DNA of 52,236 nt from an uncultured Chthonomonadales bacterium (GCA_938005745.1 CALLMM010000005.1:97895-150130), one strand, 5' to 3'; shown: positions 25,212 to 33,807, numbered from the stretch's first letter. The notes: a model not told the origin generated them from the sequence alone. A program made the numbers and translations.

Positions 25212-28200
25212 ATGCGACTTCCGTGTTTTCTGACCACCCTCCTATTTCTGGCAGCGATCCCGGTCGCTGCGCAGCTGGCTCCGCCCGGCGACAAGCCGAT
25301 CCGGGTCGCCCGACACCCCTCCCTCTCTCCCGACGGCTCCCGCATCGCCTTCACCTATCAGGGCAATCTCTGGACGGCTCCTGCCAGCGGTGGCGACGCC
25401 TCCCGCCTGACCGTCTTCACCTCCTACGACAACAGCGCGGTCTGGTCGCCGGACGGGAAGACCATCGCCTTCGACTCCAATCGCAGCGGAACCACGCAGA
25501 TCTACCGGATGCCCGCCGCCGGAGGCGCGCCCCGACAGATGACCTTCCACAGTAACGGCGCCAACGTGGGAGACTGGTCGCCGGACGGAAAGAGCCTCCT
25601 CTTTACCGCCAGCCGGGACGGGCGCGCCACCAATATCTACACCCTGGATCTCGCCACCGGTCGCAGCCGCAAGATCGTCAATGACGAAACAACCGCCCTC
25701 GAGCCGCGCTACTCGCCCGACGGAAAATGGGTCGTCTTTATGCGCGGCGCCACCGACATCTATCGCAAAGGGTATCGCGGCTCCGGCAACTGGGACGTCT
25801 GGGCGGTGCGCGCCGAGGGCGGAAAGCTCTACCGCCTGACCAGCTGGCAGGGCAACGACACCTGGCCCATGTTCGGCGCGGACGGCAGAACGATCTACTA
25901 TGTGAGCGATCGGGGAGATAAGCCGTATACGCTCTGGAAGCAGCCCTTCAACCCCGCCGATCCGAAACCCGCCAATCCCGTGGAACTGGTTCGCAATCCG
26001 CCCGACGCCGTTTGGAACCCCTCCATCTCCCATGACCGGAAATGGATCGTCTACGAGTGTGATTTTCAACTCTGTCTGGTCTCCACCGCCACCAGTGAGG
26101 CAAAACCGCTCGTTCTCTACTGCCGCACCGACGGCAAGACGGATGCCGTCGAACGCGCCGTCATCAGCGGAGGCATCGGGGAGTACGATCTCAGCCCGGA
26201 CGGGAAGCGGGTCGCGTTCTCGGCGCGCGGCGAGATCTTCACCGTCAATACGGAGAAGGGAGGGGAGGCGCGACGTCTGACCGAGACGCCGACACGCGAC
26301 AGCGAAATAGACTGGTCGCCGGATAACAAACAGATCGCGTTTATCTCGCTGCGCGACGGCAGCCCCAATCTCTACGTCATGGATGTGGCGACAAAGCAGG
26401 TACGACGACTGACCAATCATGCGGAGCGCGACTTCCATCCGCGCTGGTCGCCGGACGGCAGGATGATCGTTTTCCAGCGTCAGGGAGGCGCCTCCGGCAG
26501 CACCAGCCTGCACGTGATTGCCGCCGACGGCAGCGCGCCGGAAAGGATGCTGGTTCCGGGTCCGGCGGTGAGTGACCCGCAATGGTCGCCGGACAGCCGA
26601 TGGATCGCCTACGTCAACGAAGACAACTATCTGGTGGACGATATCTGGGTCATACCCGCTGCCGGAGGCGAGCCGAAAAATATCACGCAGTATCCCGGCT
26701 CCAATATCGCCCCCCGATGGTTCCCTGACGGCGAGAAGCTGGCGTTCCTCTCCGACCGCACGCGCAACCGCGAACGGGAGAAGTACTTTGAGGTCGGACG
26801 GTTCGCGCTCTACACGCTCAACCTGATGCCGGAGAAGGACAAGCCCAACGAGACCGAACAGGAGGAAGAGGGCGTCCGGGAGGAGCCCAAGAAGGACGAA
26901 AAGAAGCCGGTGGAGGTGAAGATAGATTTCAAGGAGATCGAGCTTCGCGCCCGGCAGCTCACCGGCTTTGACGAGGGGATCGGAGACTGCTCCCTCTCGC
27001 CGGACGGCAAGACCTTCATTCTCGGCGTCCGCTCCCTGGGACAGTACGACATCTGGTCGGTCTCTTCCGACGGCGGCAGCCTCACCCGCCTCACCACCGG
27101 TCTGAACTCCTTCAGCAGCATTCAGTGGTCTCCCGACAGCAGCCGGTTCTACTATCTCTCCGGAGGCGGCATCCGCTACCTGAACCGCACAGGAGGCGGA
27201 GGCGGAAGCGTCTCCTTCACGGCGAGAATGCAGATAGATCGTCTGACCGAAAACCGCGTCGCCTTCGACGAGGCGTGGAAATATATCCGCAACGGGTTCT
27301 ATGATCCGAAGTTTCACGGGAAGGACTGGAAGGCGATCGGAGACCGCTACCGTCTGCTGGTGGACTTCTGCACCACGAAAGAGGATTTCCGGTTCGTGGT
27401 CAATATGATGTTCGGCGAGTTGAACGCCTCGCATCTGGGGATCGGGGGCGGCGGCAGTATCGCCGTTCGCTCCGCGCCGGCGACCGCCTATCTGGGGGTC
27501 TGGTACGATGAGAGCTACGCCGGTCCGGGCGTCAGGATCACGGAGGTGATGCCCAACAGCCCCGCAGACCGCGAGGAGAGCCGCCTGAAGCCCGGGGAGT
27601 ACATTCTGGAAGTGGACGGAAAGGAGGTAACGTTCGGAGAGTCGTTCTACGAGACCCTGAACGATAAGGTCGGCAGGCGGATCGCGCTGCTAGTCAACGA
27701 CAAGCCCGCGAAGGAGGGAGCGCGCACGGTCCGGCTTCGCGCTATCGGGGCGGGCGAGTGGGAAAACCTCGCCTATGAGCGCTGGGTGCGCCAGCGGCGC
27801 GAGATGACCGACAGACTCTCCAACGGAAAGGTCGCCTATCTGCATGTGCGGGGCATGGACGACGGATCGCGCTTCCGCTTCGAGCGGGAACTGTTCAGCC
27901 TCACGCAGGGCAGAGAGGCGGTGGTGCTGGATGTGCGGTTCAACGGCGGCGGCAATACGCACGACGCGCTGCTTCGCATACTGAGCCGAAACCGCCCCTA
28001 TTTCACCATGAAACCGCGCAACGGTCCCGGTTTTCTGCAGCCGGAGCGAGCCTTCGTCCAGCCGGTAACCATGCTGATCAACGAACGCTCCTTCAGCGAC
28101 GCAGAGATCTTCCCTAACGGCTTTCGCGCGCTGGGGCTGGGGAAACTGGTGGGTGTACCGACCAACGGTTACGTAATCTTTACCAGCGGAGCCGGCTTGA

Positions 28201-28391
28201 TAGATGGCAGCTCTATACGCATGCCCTTCGCCGGATGCTATACGCTGGAGGGGATCAACCTGGAGAACTACGGAGTGCCCCCCGATATTCGCGTGGAGAA
28301 TACGCCGGAGGACTACGCGGCGGGGCGCGACCCGCAGTTAGAACGCGCCGTTGAGGAGGCGCTGAAAGAGGCAAGAGCGAAAAAACGCTGA
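25212..28391 (+). CDS. Exported tricorn-type S41 protease
   Basis: The 1059-residue protein has a Sec signal (1-20). Two propeller regions follow, with many SPDG/WSPD PD40-like repeats (about 28-340 and 340-660). Then come a C1 helical domain (about 685-750), a PDZ domain (about 760-850) and a C-terminal S41/CLP-like core. Catalytic residues are present: H741 in LNASHLG, and the nucleophile S962 followed by D963 in ERSFSDAEIF. The oxyanion-like NGGGN (around 915-919) and late PDI of EN-YGVPPDI are also present. Numbering closely follows archaeal tricorn (H746, S965). Tricorn degrades peptides downstream of larger proteases; here the signal peptide implies extracytoplasmic action. An acidic/Lys-rich insert (about 545-575) interrupts the second propeller. 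Start is ATG 25212. Confidence 0.9.
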   Translation: MRLPCFLTTLLFLAAIPVAAQLAPPGDKPIRVARHPSLSPDGSRIAFTYQGNLWTAPASGGDASRLTVFTSYDNSAVWSPDGKTIAFDSNRSGTTQIYRMPAAGGAPRQMTFHSNGANVGDWSPDGKSLLFTASRDGRATNIYTLDLATGRSRKIVNDETTALEPRYSPDGKWVVFMRGATDIYRKGYRGSGNWDVWAVRAEGGKLYRLTSWQGNDTWPMFGADGRTIYYVSDRGDKPYTLWKQPFNPADPKPANPVELVRNPPDAVWNPSISHDRKWIVYECDFQLCLVSTATSEAKPLVLYCRTDGKTDAVERAVISGGIGEYDLSPDGKRVAFSARGEIFTVNTEKGGEARRLTETPTRDSEIDWSPDNKQIAFISLRDGSPNLYVMDVATKQVRRLTNHAERDFHPRWSPDGRMIVFQRQGGASGSTSLHVIAADGSAPERMLVPGPAVSDPQWSPDSRWIAYVNEDNYLVDDIWVIPAAGGEPKNITQYPGSNIAPRWFPDGEKLAFLSDRTRNREREKYFEVGRFALYTLNLMPEKDKPNETEQEEEGVREEPKKDEKKPVEVKIDFKEIELRARQLTGFDEGIGDCSLSPDGKTFILGVRSLGQYDIWSVSSDGGSLTRLTTGLNSFSSIQWSPDSSRFYYLSGGGIRYLNRTGGGGGSVSFTARMQIDRLTENRVAFDEAWKYIRNGFYDPKFHGKDWKAIGDRYRLLVDFCTTKEDFRFVVNMMFGELNASHLGIGGGGSIAVRSAPATAYLGVWYDESYAGPGVRITEVMPNSPADREESRLKPGEYILEVDGKEVTFGESFYETLNDKVGRRIALLVNDKPAKEGARTVRLRAIGAGEWENLAYERWVRQRREMTDRLSNGKVAYLHVRGMDDGSRFRFERELFSLTQGREAVVLDVRFNGGGNTHDALLRILSRNRPYFTMKPRNGPGFLQPERAFVQPVTMLINERSFSDAEIFPNGFRALGLGKLVGVPTNGYVIFTSGAGLIDGSSIRMPFAGCYTLEGINLENYGVPPDIRVENTPEDYAAGRDPQLERAVEEALKEARAKKR

Positions 28392-28400
28392 ACAGATCAA

Positions 28401-28430
28401 CGGGGCGAACGACATCTATCGTTCGCCCCG
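28401..28430 (+). terminator. Hairpin after the tricorn protease gene
   Basis: A 12-bp perfect stem with a 6-nt loop begins 9 nt after the stop codon. No T-run follows, so it may be a terminator of low U content or an mRNA 3'-end stabiliser. Confidence 0.6.
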
Positions 28431-28490
28431 ATTACGACAAAGCCCCTGAAGGGCTAAATTCTCTATGTGATTGTGTCTGGCTAATGTGTG

Positions 28491-28638
28491 CGGTATGAGG
28501 TTTTGCCCGGTATGTACGTTTTGCCGTTATGCGATTGTCGAAAGCCGTTATTCTGTTTGATGGTACGTACACTATTCGGTTGTGCCGGTATGAAGTTTTT
28601 GTCCGCGCGTTATTCGGTTTTCTGCAATATTCAGTTTT
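28491..28638. repeat. Degenerate AT-rich tandem repeat
   Basis: Imperfect units of the type CGGTATGAGGTTTTG, CGTTATTCGGTTTT and CAATATTCAGTTTT start at 28491, 28508, 28525, 28546, about 28570, 28586, 28608 and 28625. Spacing is 17-24 nt. Units share a C-G-K-TAT-K core followed by a G-TTTT end. The array is not a CRISPR because units are contiguous and degenerate. Confidence 0.55.
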
Positions 28639-28782
28639 AGGAGGGCTTTTGGGCAGCGGCTCCTCGTTCAGCAGGCAGCTCCGCCTGCGACACATATAAT
28701 ATTATGGCAAAATCGTCCGAAATGTTCCCGGCAAAGATAAAAAACCGGCGATGTTACATGATTCACAGGGCATCGCCGGGCG

Positions 28783-28901
28783 GAAGACTGCTTCGCGGAC
28801 GCTCGCAATGACAGGCTGAGGGCGTGCGCCGTGTAACTGGGGCGGTTGAGCCTCCCAGATTGACCTTGCGAGGGAGGCGACAGCCGACCGAAGCAGTCTC
28901 C
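28783..28901. repeat. Dispersed palindromic repeat, copy 2
   Basis: A forward half (28783-28821) and an inverted half (28866-28901) can pair: AGACTGCTTCG with CGAAGCAGTCT, and CTCGCAA with TTGCGAG. The middle about 45 nt is partly conserved with copy 3 (20 identical nt at 28802-28821 and 33826-33845). Confidence 0.75.
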
Positions 28902-28939
28902 TCGCCCTCAATGACCGTCTGATCTCCGTCGTCTGAGGA

Positions 28940-29863
28940 CTAGGGACCGGGCTTGATCCCCGGCGTCTTCAGCCGCACGCGATAGAGACCCGTGCGTGCC
29001 GTCATGTAGAGCGTGCGGTAGTCCTTATCCCCGAAAGCCACGTTTGCGGGAACCTCCGGCGGGATAATCTTGCCCAGAAGCTTCCCGTCCGGCGCAAAGA
29101 CCCAGACCCCCTCCGGACCGGTCGCAAAGATTCTGCCCTGTGTGTCCACCTTCATCCCGTCCGCCGCCCCGTCCTTGCCCGGAGAGCGCATATCCGCGAA
29201 CAGCCTGCCGTTCGTCAGCGTTCCGTCCGGCTGCACATCGAAGACGCGGATGTGGTTGACCTGCGAATCGGCGATATAGAGCCGCTTCTCGTCGGGGGAG
29301 AACGCCAGCCCGTTCGGCTGAACGAAGTCTCTGACCAGAAGCGTCAGCCTGCCGTCCGTTCCGATCCGATAGACTCCCCGGAAATCGAGTTCCGCCTGAT
29401 CGGGGCGAATGCCGTAGGTCGGGTCGGTGAAGTAGATGCTGCCGTCGGACCGGACGACCACATCGTTGGGGCTGTTGAGCCGTCTGCCCTCGTAGCGATC
29501 CGCCAGGGTCGTGATCGTGCCGTCCTTTTCGGTGCGGGAGACTCGCCGGCTGCTGTGCTCGCAGCTTATGAGGCGTCCCTGCCGGTCGAGGGTGTGTCCG
29601 TTGGCGTTGCCGCACGGCTTTCGGAAGACCTTCAGCGGCTGCCCCGGCGTCCACTGATAGATGGTGTCGGCGGGGATGTCGCTGAAGAGCAGATGCCCGT
29701 CCGCTCTCCAGACCGGTCCCTCGGTAAACTTCAGGTCGCCCGCCAGCTTTTCGACGGCTGCGCCCTCCGCCAGAATATCCTTCAACTCGCTCATCGTGTA
29801 GCTGCCTCCTGAGAGGGCGGATGCGATCAGAACCCCGCCAATGAAGACCTGAAATCCGTTCAA
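28940..29863 (-). CDS. SMP-30/gluconolactonase family protein
   Basis: The 307-residue protein is a six-bladed propeller of the SMP-30/gluconolactonase/LRE-like type. It shows KFTEGPVWRADGHLLFSDI near the N-terminus (metal-binding Glu), NSPNDVVVRSDGSIYFTDPTYG (about 127-148, with Asn and Asp ligands), and QPNGLAFSPDEKRLYIADS (about 187-205). The enzymes hydrolyse sugar lactones with a divalent metal. TTG 29863 has GGAGGAGGAG at 5-nt spacing and adds a short hydrophobic segment that could be a signal. ATG 29794 with GGAGG is the alternative and would give a cytoplasmic protein. It lies 16 nt after the DegT-type gene, so it is probably in one operon. Confidence 0.85.
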   Translation of the reverse strand: MNGFQVFIGGVLIASALSGGSYTMSELKDILAEGAAVEKLAGDLKFTEGPVWRADGHLLFSDIPADTIYQWTPGQPLKVFRKPCGNANGHTLDRQGRLISCEHSSRRVSRTEKDGTITTLADRYEGRRLNSPNDVVVRSDGSIYFTDPTYGIRPDQAELDFRGVYRIGTDGRLTLLVRDFVQPNGLAFSPDEKRLYIADSQVNHIRVFDVQPDGTLTNGRLFADMRSPGKDGAADGMKVDTQGRIFATGPEGVWVFAPDGKLLGKIIPPEVPANVAFGDKDYRTLYMTARTGLYRVRLKTPGIKPGP

Positions 29864-29879
29864 GACTGCTCCTCCTCCG

Positions 29880-31154
29880 CTAACCCAGCGCGGCGTCCAC
29901 CTTGTTGATCGCCTTCGCCATCTGTTTTGCGTGCTCTTCGGTCATCGCCATATTGAACCCGAAGCGGATGGCGCGATTGAGAATATCCATGGTGCGCGGG
30001 CACATCTCCCGGCTGTAGACGATCTCGCCCTCATACGCGGCATGGCTCCAGACGCTTGCGGACGGGTGATGCGCGTTTTTGTCCAGGATGGAATCCCAGT
30101 AGCGGTAGATGTGCCGGTCCGGAAAGCCGTCGTTGTGGGCGGTTCCGCAGTGCAGTCCCTCCGCCGAGAGCGCTTCGCCGTATCTCTGTGCCATCGCCGG
30201 GTCCTGTATCAGGATCGTGCCGCTGATGCCGCAGTCGCCCGCCGGATCATCCACATGCTGCAGACGATATCCCTTCGGCTCCTCCAGCGCGCAGAGAAAG
30301 GCGCGTTTGAGGGCGCGGGTGTGGGCGAGGATCGCGTCCAGTTTGCCAAGCTGCACGCACGCCATCGCGCCCAGCAGCTCGCTGGGGCGGTAGCACTGCG
30401 CGGAGAACGGCTTCGTCTCCCAGCCCTCCGTCGCGATCGTCTCGCGCATCCACATCGGCATCGCCGGGTCGGAGGCGAAGCAGGCGCGTTCGTAGACGAC
30501 ATAGTCGTCGCTGAAGATCAGCCCGCCCTCGCCGCAGGTCAGGATTTTGAAGTAGTTGAGGCTCCAGGCTCCCGCATCGCCCCAGCTTCCCGTCATGCGT
30601 CCCTTATACTCCCCGCCCAGGCACTGCGCGCAGTCCTCCAGTACCTTCAGATGGTGCCTGCGGGCGACGTCGAGCAGCGCCTCCAGACGCGCTGGAACGC
30701 CCTGCATATGCACCGGGATGATCGCCTTCGTGCGCGGGGTGATCTTCGCCTCGCAGTCTTCAGGCGACATCCCCAGCGAATCGTCAATCTCCGCGATGAC
30801 GGGCACGGCTCCCGCCGCCACGACCGCCGCCGCCGTCGCGATATAGGTGTAGCCCGGAACGATCACCTCGTCGCCGGGACCGATCCCCAGTCCGATCAAG
30901 CCGCAGATCAGCGCGCTGGTGCCGGAGTTCACCATCAGAGCGTGCCGAACGCCGATCCTCGCGCAGGCGTTGCGCTCGAACGTGCGCACCTTGCTCTCTG
31001 GGTTAAAGCGGAATAGCTGCCGCTTGCGCAGCATCTCGGTCACCGCCGCGATCTCCTGCTCATCAATCACGTTCGCGCCCGGACCGCCGCCCTGAGCGGG
31101 GATCGGATCGGTGATTGCGGGAGCGCCGCCCTCTATCGCCAGTCTCTCTGCCAT
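29880..31154 (-). CDS. DegT/DnrJ/EryC1-type PLP aminotransferase
   Basis: The 424-residue protein has the sugar aminotransferase fold. SGTSAL (about 78-83) makes the phosphate contact, EDCAQCLGGEYKG lies around 175-187 with the PLP-binding Asp, and the catalytic Lys is in SLNYFKILTCGEGG. The family forms 3-amino sugars, AHBA or related amines from keto-sugars. The start is ATG 31154 with GAGGAGG 9 nt upstream; an extended frame to 31331 would be mostly non-homologous leader. It lies upstream of the SMP-30 gene and divergent from the PEP-CTERM gene. The substrate is not predictable; a Gfo/Idh/MocA oxidoreductase nearby could supply a keto-sugar. Confidence 0.88.
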   Translation of the reverse strand: MAERLAIEGGAPAITDPIPAQGGGPGANVIDEQEIAAVTEMLRKRQLFRFNPESKVRTFERNACARIGVRHALMVNSGTSALICGLIGLGIGPGDEVIVPGYTYIATAAAVVAAGAVPVIAEIDDSLGMSPEDCEAKITPRTKAIIPVHMQGVPARLEALLDVARRHHLKVLEDCAQCLGGEYKGRMTGSWGDAGAWSLNYFKILTCGEGGLIFSDDYVVYERACFASDPAMPMWMRETIATEGWETKPFSAQCYRPSELLGAMACVQLGKLDAILAHTRALKRAFLCALEEPKGYRLQHVDDPAGDCGISGTILIQDPAMAQRYGEALSAEGLHCGTAHNDGFPDRHIYRYWDSILDKNAHHPSASVWSHAAYEGEIVYSREMCPRTMDILNRAIRFGFNMAMTEEHAKQMAKAINKVDAALG

Positions 31155-31296
31155 CGTCGAACGCCTCCTCTGCTCTGCCCGCCTCCTCTTCTTGCTGAAG
31201 AACGAATCGGGGGTGGTGTTCTCTTCCCACATCCATTCGACAGACGCTCCCCGCATCCCTGCGTGTCCTTGCAAAAGGATCTGAGTTCCGCATAAA

Positions 31297-31321
31297 TACC
31301 AGAATCTGTCAATAACTGGTA
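31297..31321. promoter_or_regulatory. Inverted repeat in the divergent DegT/PEP-CTERM intergenic region, possible operator
   Basis: TACCAG (31297-31302) and CTGGTA (31316-31321) are perfect 6-nt arms with a 13-nt spacer. The spacer contains TTGACA on the minus strand (31307-31312), so a regulator bound here could affect a minus-strand promoter. No clear -10 at proper distance is seen. The rest of this 325-nt gap (31155-31479) shows nothing else recognisable. Confidence 0.35.
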
Positions 31322-31479
31322 CTTTTAGCATCGGTAAACGTGCCGGATTTCCTCCGGAATCGTAATTTGGGCATCCGATTTGCAGCGTGGATCAGTGTAC
31401 GTGCGCTATTTTCCCTGCGCCTGATACACAACATCCCCAAAATGAGGCGGAAAGCCTCGATTGCAGAGAGGAAGGATCC

Positions 31480-32169
31480 ATGTTCAAGACTCATCGTCTG
31501 TCTCTGGCAGCGTCCCTGAGCGCGCTGCTCGCACTCTCCGCATCCGTTGCCCTGGCGGATACAACCGTCAAGCCCGGCGACGGCATTCCTCCGGTAGTGG
31601 TCTCTCCTGCTTTTGGCGTGCCCGTGATCGGAGGCATCGCGACCACCCAGTACAAGCATCTCGGTCTGATCCTGAGCGACCGGGGCGCGGCGGGACCCTC
31701 TGTCCAGACCGCGGTTTTCAATGACCCACCCTTGGCGTGGGGCGGCGTCAACGCGATTGGCGGCGATATTGACCTGCTCTCTCCGGTAGACGGTCGTTTC
31801 GTCCTGCCCAGCACGATGATTGATGCGCTGACCGACATGGTGGAGGTCGAGGTCGGATTTGCGAACGCAGGCACCCTGACCCTCTACGTCTACGCCTCGG
31901 ACGGAAGCCTGCTGGATTCCCGAGTCAACGGTCTGGACGGTTTGGGACCGCATGGGCGCGACCTGATCAAGATCACCCGCCCCACCGCGGATATCGCCTC
32001 CTTCCGCGTTGACGGCAATGACACCTGGGGCATGAATCAGATCACCTTCGGCGATCTGGTCACCAGCGGTGGACCGGGCGGACCGGAGGTGCCGGAGCCG
32101 GGAACCCTCGCCATGCTGGTCGGCTCGGGACTGGCGGGAGGCGTAGTCTTCCTGCGCCGCCGCAAGTAG
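31480..32169 (+). CDS. PEP-CTERM sorting-domain protein
   Basis: The 229-residue protein has an N-terminal Sec signal (MFKTHRLSLAASLSALLALSA...ALA, cleavage before DTT). It ends in a PEP-CTERM signal: VPEPGTLAMLVGSGLAGG, a short hydrophobic helix, and the basic tail RRRK. Exosortase removes such tails and attaches the protein to the exterior. The middle is a beta-rich domain with no named fold. ATG 31480 is preceded by GAGGAAGGA. A terminator follows. No exosortase gene lies in the window. It is likely expressed alone and may be an exopolysaccharide- or surface-associated protein. Confidence 0.85.
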   Translation: MFKTHRLSLAASLSALLALSASVALADTTVKPGDGIPPVVVSPAFGVPVIGGIATTQYKHLGLILSDRGAAGPSVQTAVFNDPPLAWGGVNAIGGDIDLLSPVDGRFVLPSTMIDALTDMVEVEVGFANAGTLTLYVYASDGSLLDSRVNGLDGLGPHGRDLIKITRPTADIASFRVDGNDTWGMNQITFGDLVTSGGPGGPEVPEPGTLAMLVGSGLAGGVVFLRRRK

Positions 32170-32252
32170 GACCGCATCCTGCCGTACCGCAGGTTGACAT
32201 AACTGACCCGGTTTGACAGGTTGGCAGACAGCCTGTTCCTTCCATCCACTTT

Positions 32253-32279
32253 CCCCTGGCGTGAGCCGGGGGCTTTTTT
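32253..32279 (+). terminator. Terminator after the PEP-CTERM gene
   Basis: A GC-rich stem (32253-32260 with 32265-32272, one G-U pair) and a GTGA tetraloop are followed by CTTTTTT. This is a good rho-independent terminator. Confidence 0.88.
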
Positions 32280-32377
32280 CGTCTTCCGACCGCAGGGTTT
32301 TCGGAGCGGGTCGCGAACTATTCAACAGGCGGCGTCGGCAGACCGCCAACCACCATAAAATAAAAGGACAGGATGAG

Positions 32378-33427
32378 ATGGCAAAGAGGCTGAAAGTAGG
32401 CGTGATCGGCGTGGGCGGGATCGCTAACGTGCACTTCCCCGGCTGGAAGGAGAGTCCCTATGCGGAGCTGGTCGCGCTCTCCGATCTGGACGCGGCGACC
32501 CTCAAGCGGGTGGGGGAGGCGCAGGGCGTCTCCCTGCTCTACGAGAAGCCGGAAGACCTGATCGCCAACAAAGAGATAGACATCGTGGACATCTGCACGC
32601 CCAACATGTACCATCGCCCGCTGGCGGTGGCGGCGCTGGAGGCGGGCAAGCATGTGATCTGCGAAAAGCCCCTCGCCCCGACGCCCGCCGACATCCAGCA
32701 GATGATCGAGGCGCGCGATAAGAGCGGCAAGCTGCTGATGACCGCCCAGCACTTCCGCTTCGAGGGCAGCTCCCGCGCTCTGAAGGCGGAGATTGATCGG
32801 GGCGTGCTCGGAGATGTCTACCATGCGCGAAGCTGGATGCTGCGCCGATCCGGCGCGCCGACCCGTCCGGGCTTCATTCAGAAAAAGCACAGCGGCGGCG
32901 GTCCCTGCATAGATATCGGCGTGCACATCCTCGACCTGACGCTCTGGATGATGGGGCATCCGAAGCCGGTCTCCGTCTCCGGCATCACGCAGGCGAAGCT
33001 CTCCAAACTGCCGGGAGCCTTCAGCAACTGGGGCGGTCCGATCCCGGACAGCTTCGACGTGGAGGAGTTCGCCGCCGCGTTTGTGCGGTTCGACACCGGC
33101 GCAACGCTCGTGCTGGAGGTAAGCTGGCTTCTGAATCACAAGACGACCGGCGAAGATATGCAGATGTGGCTCTACGGCGACAAGGGCGGGGCGCACTGGC
33201 CCGCCAACGAGCTGCTCTTCACCAGCAACGAGACGCGCCAGCATATGAACGTTCAATTGACCAACAAAGAGAGCGGCGCGCCGCACGCGAAGGAGTGCAT
33301 GGCTTTCGCGGAGGCGGTCGCCAACGGGCTGCCCTCGCCGGTTCCGGCGGAGCAGTCGCTGGATGTCATCACGATCCTCGACGGTCTGTATCGCAGCGCG
33401 GCGGTCGGCAAGGAGATCGCGCTGTAG
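32378..33427 (+). CDS. Gfo/Idh/MocA family oxidoreductase
   Basis: The 349-residue protein has an N-terminal Rossmann fold (GVIGVGGIANVHFPGW, 8-23), CTPNMYH (about 75-81) and EKPLAPT (about 98-104), whose Lys is catalytic. The C-terminal alpha/beta domain follows, with GGGPCIDIGVHILDL (about 170-184, likely catalytic Asp/His). These NAD(P)-dependent enzymes oxidise or reduce sugars and inositols. ATG 32378 is preceded by AAAAGGACAGGA. It lies downstream of a terminator, so it has its own promoter. The nearby aminotransferase and SMP-30 lactonase suggest sugar modification, but they are on the other strand. Confidence 0.92.
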   Translation: MAKRLKVGVIGVGGIANVHFPGWKESPYAELVALSDLDAATLKRVGEAQGVSLLYEKPEDLIANKEIDIVDICTPNMYHRPLAVAALEAGKHVICEKPLAPTPADIQQMIEARDKSGKLLMTAQHFRFEGSSRALKAEIDRGVLGDVYHARSWMLRRSGAPTRPGFIQKKHSGGGPCIDIGVHILDLTLWMMGHPKPVSVSGITQAKLSKLPGAFSNWGGPIPDSFDVEEFAAAFVRFDTGATLVLEVSWLLNHKTTGEDMQMWLYGDKGGAHWPANELLFTSNETRQHMNVQLTNKESGAPHAKECMAFAEAVANGLPSPVPAEQSLDVITILDGLYRSAAVGKEIAL

Positions 33428-33463
33428 ATTATGCCGTCGGAAAGCGGCGCAGCATGTCGTCAC

Positions 33464-33524
33464 AACCCGGAACGGGCGCAGCGTTCGAGTCCGTCACGCT
33501 CAGTGGCTGCGCCCGATCCGGGTT
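33464..33524 (+). promoter_or_regulatory. Large 19-bp inverted repeat upstream of a small ORF
   Basis: The arms 33464-33482 and 33506-33524 pair over 19 positions with one A-A mismatch and enclose a 23-nt loop. It lies 36 nt after the oxidoreductase gene and 14 nt before the small ORF at 33539. It has no T-run, so it is not an ordinary terminator. It could be a transcript-end hairpin, a regulatory leader or the trace of a mobile element end. Confidence 0.6.
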
Positions 33525-33538
33525 TCAGGGAGGTCTGT

Positions 33539-33769
33539 ATGAACCGAAAGAGATACGGACAACCGGTATCCAGCGGGAAGATGGGAGACATGCCGGGATT
33601 GACGAGCCGGGGCGCAATGCCGTCGGCAGCGTTTCTGTCGAGCGAGTCCGATCGGAACATCGATCTGCAGATCTATGGTTCGGCAGTAGAAAACGGCGCG
33701 CTCGACCTGTTCCCCGCGGTGCAGACCGGGGCAATGGGGCGGGGCGTCTCGTCCGGCGCGATGCGCTGA
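33539..33769 (+). CDS. Small hypothetical protein (76 aa)
   Basis: This short frame starts at ATG 33539, preceded by GGGAGG at 5-nt spacing (33528-33533), one of the better ribosome binding sites in this stretch. The product is Ser/Gly/Met-rich, with no transmembrane segment, signal or cysteine, and matches no family I recognise. It lies between the large inverted repeat and dispersed repeat copy 3. The ribosome binding site is the only real support; codon use is not decisive at this length. Confidence 0.35.
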   Translation: MNRKRYGQPVSSGKMGDMPGLTSRGAMPSAAFLSSESDRNIDLQIYGSAVENGALDLFPAVQTGAMGRGVSSGAMR

Positions 33770-33807
33770 ACCTATGTTCATCGGCAGATACGCCGCTCTC
33801 GGCAGGC

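Larger units (their letters stand above)
28392..28939. other. Large intergenic region with hairpins, AT-rich repeats and a palindromic repeat
   Basis: These 548 nt contain no convincing gene. They hold a 12-bp stem after the tricorn gene (28401-28412 with 28419-28430), the degenerate AT-rich tandem array at 28491-28638, a small GC hairpin (28671-28688) and dispersed repeat copy 2 (28783-28901). The line 28501-28560 has 26 G/C of 60, well below flanking genes. Confidence 0.7.

Noticed and set aside
25242..27434. A 730-codon open frame on the minus strand under the tricorn gene
   Set aside because: It is antisense to a gene with clear propeller and catalytic motifs. High GC and codon bias explain long antisense frames; the product is low-complexity with no family pattern.
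33483..33505. GTTCGAGTCC resembling a tRNA T-loop
   Set aside because: The flanking bases do not form a 5-bp T-stem or the other tRNA arms; the segment is the loop of a larger inverted repeat.
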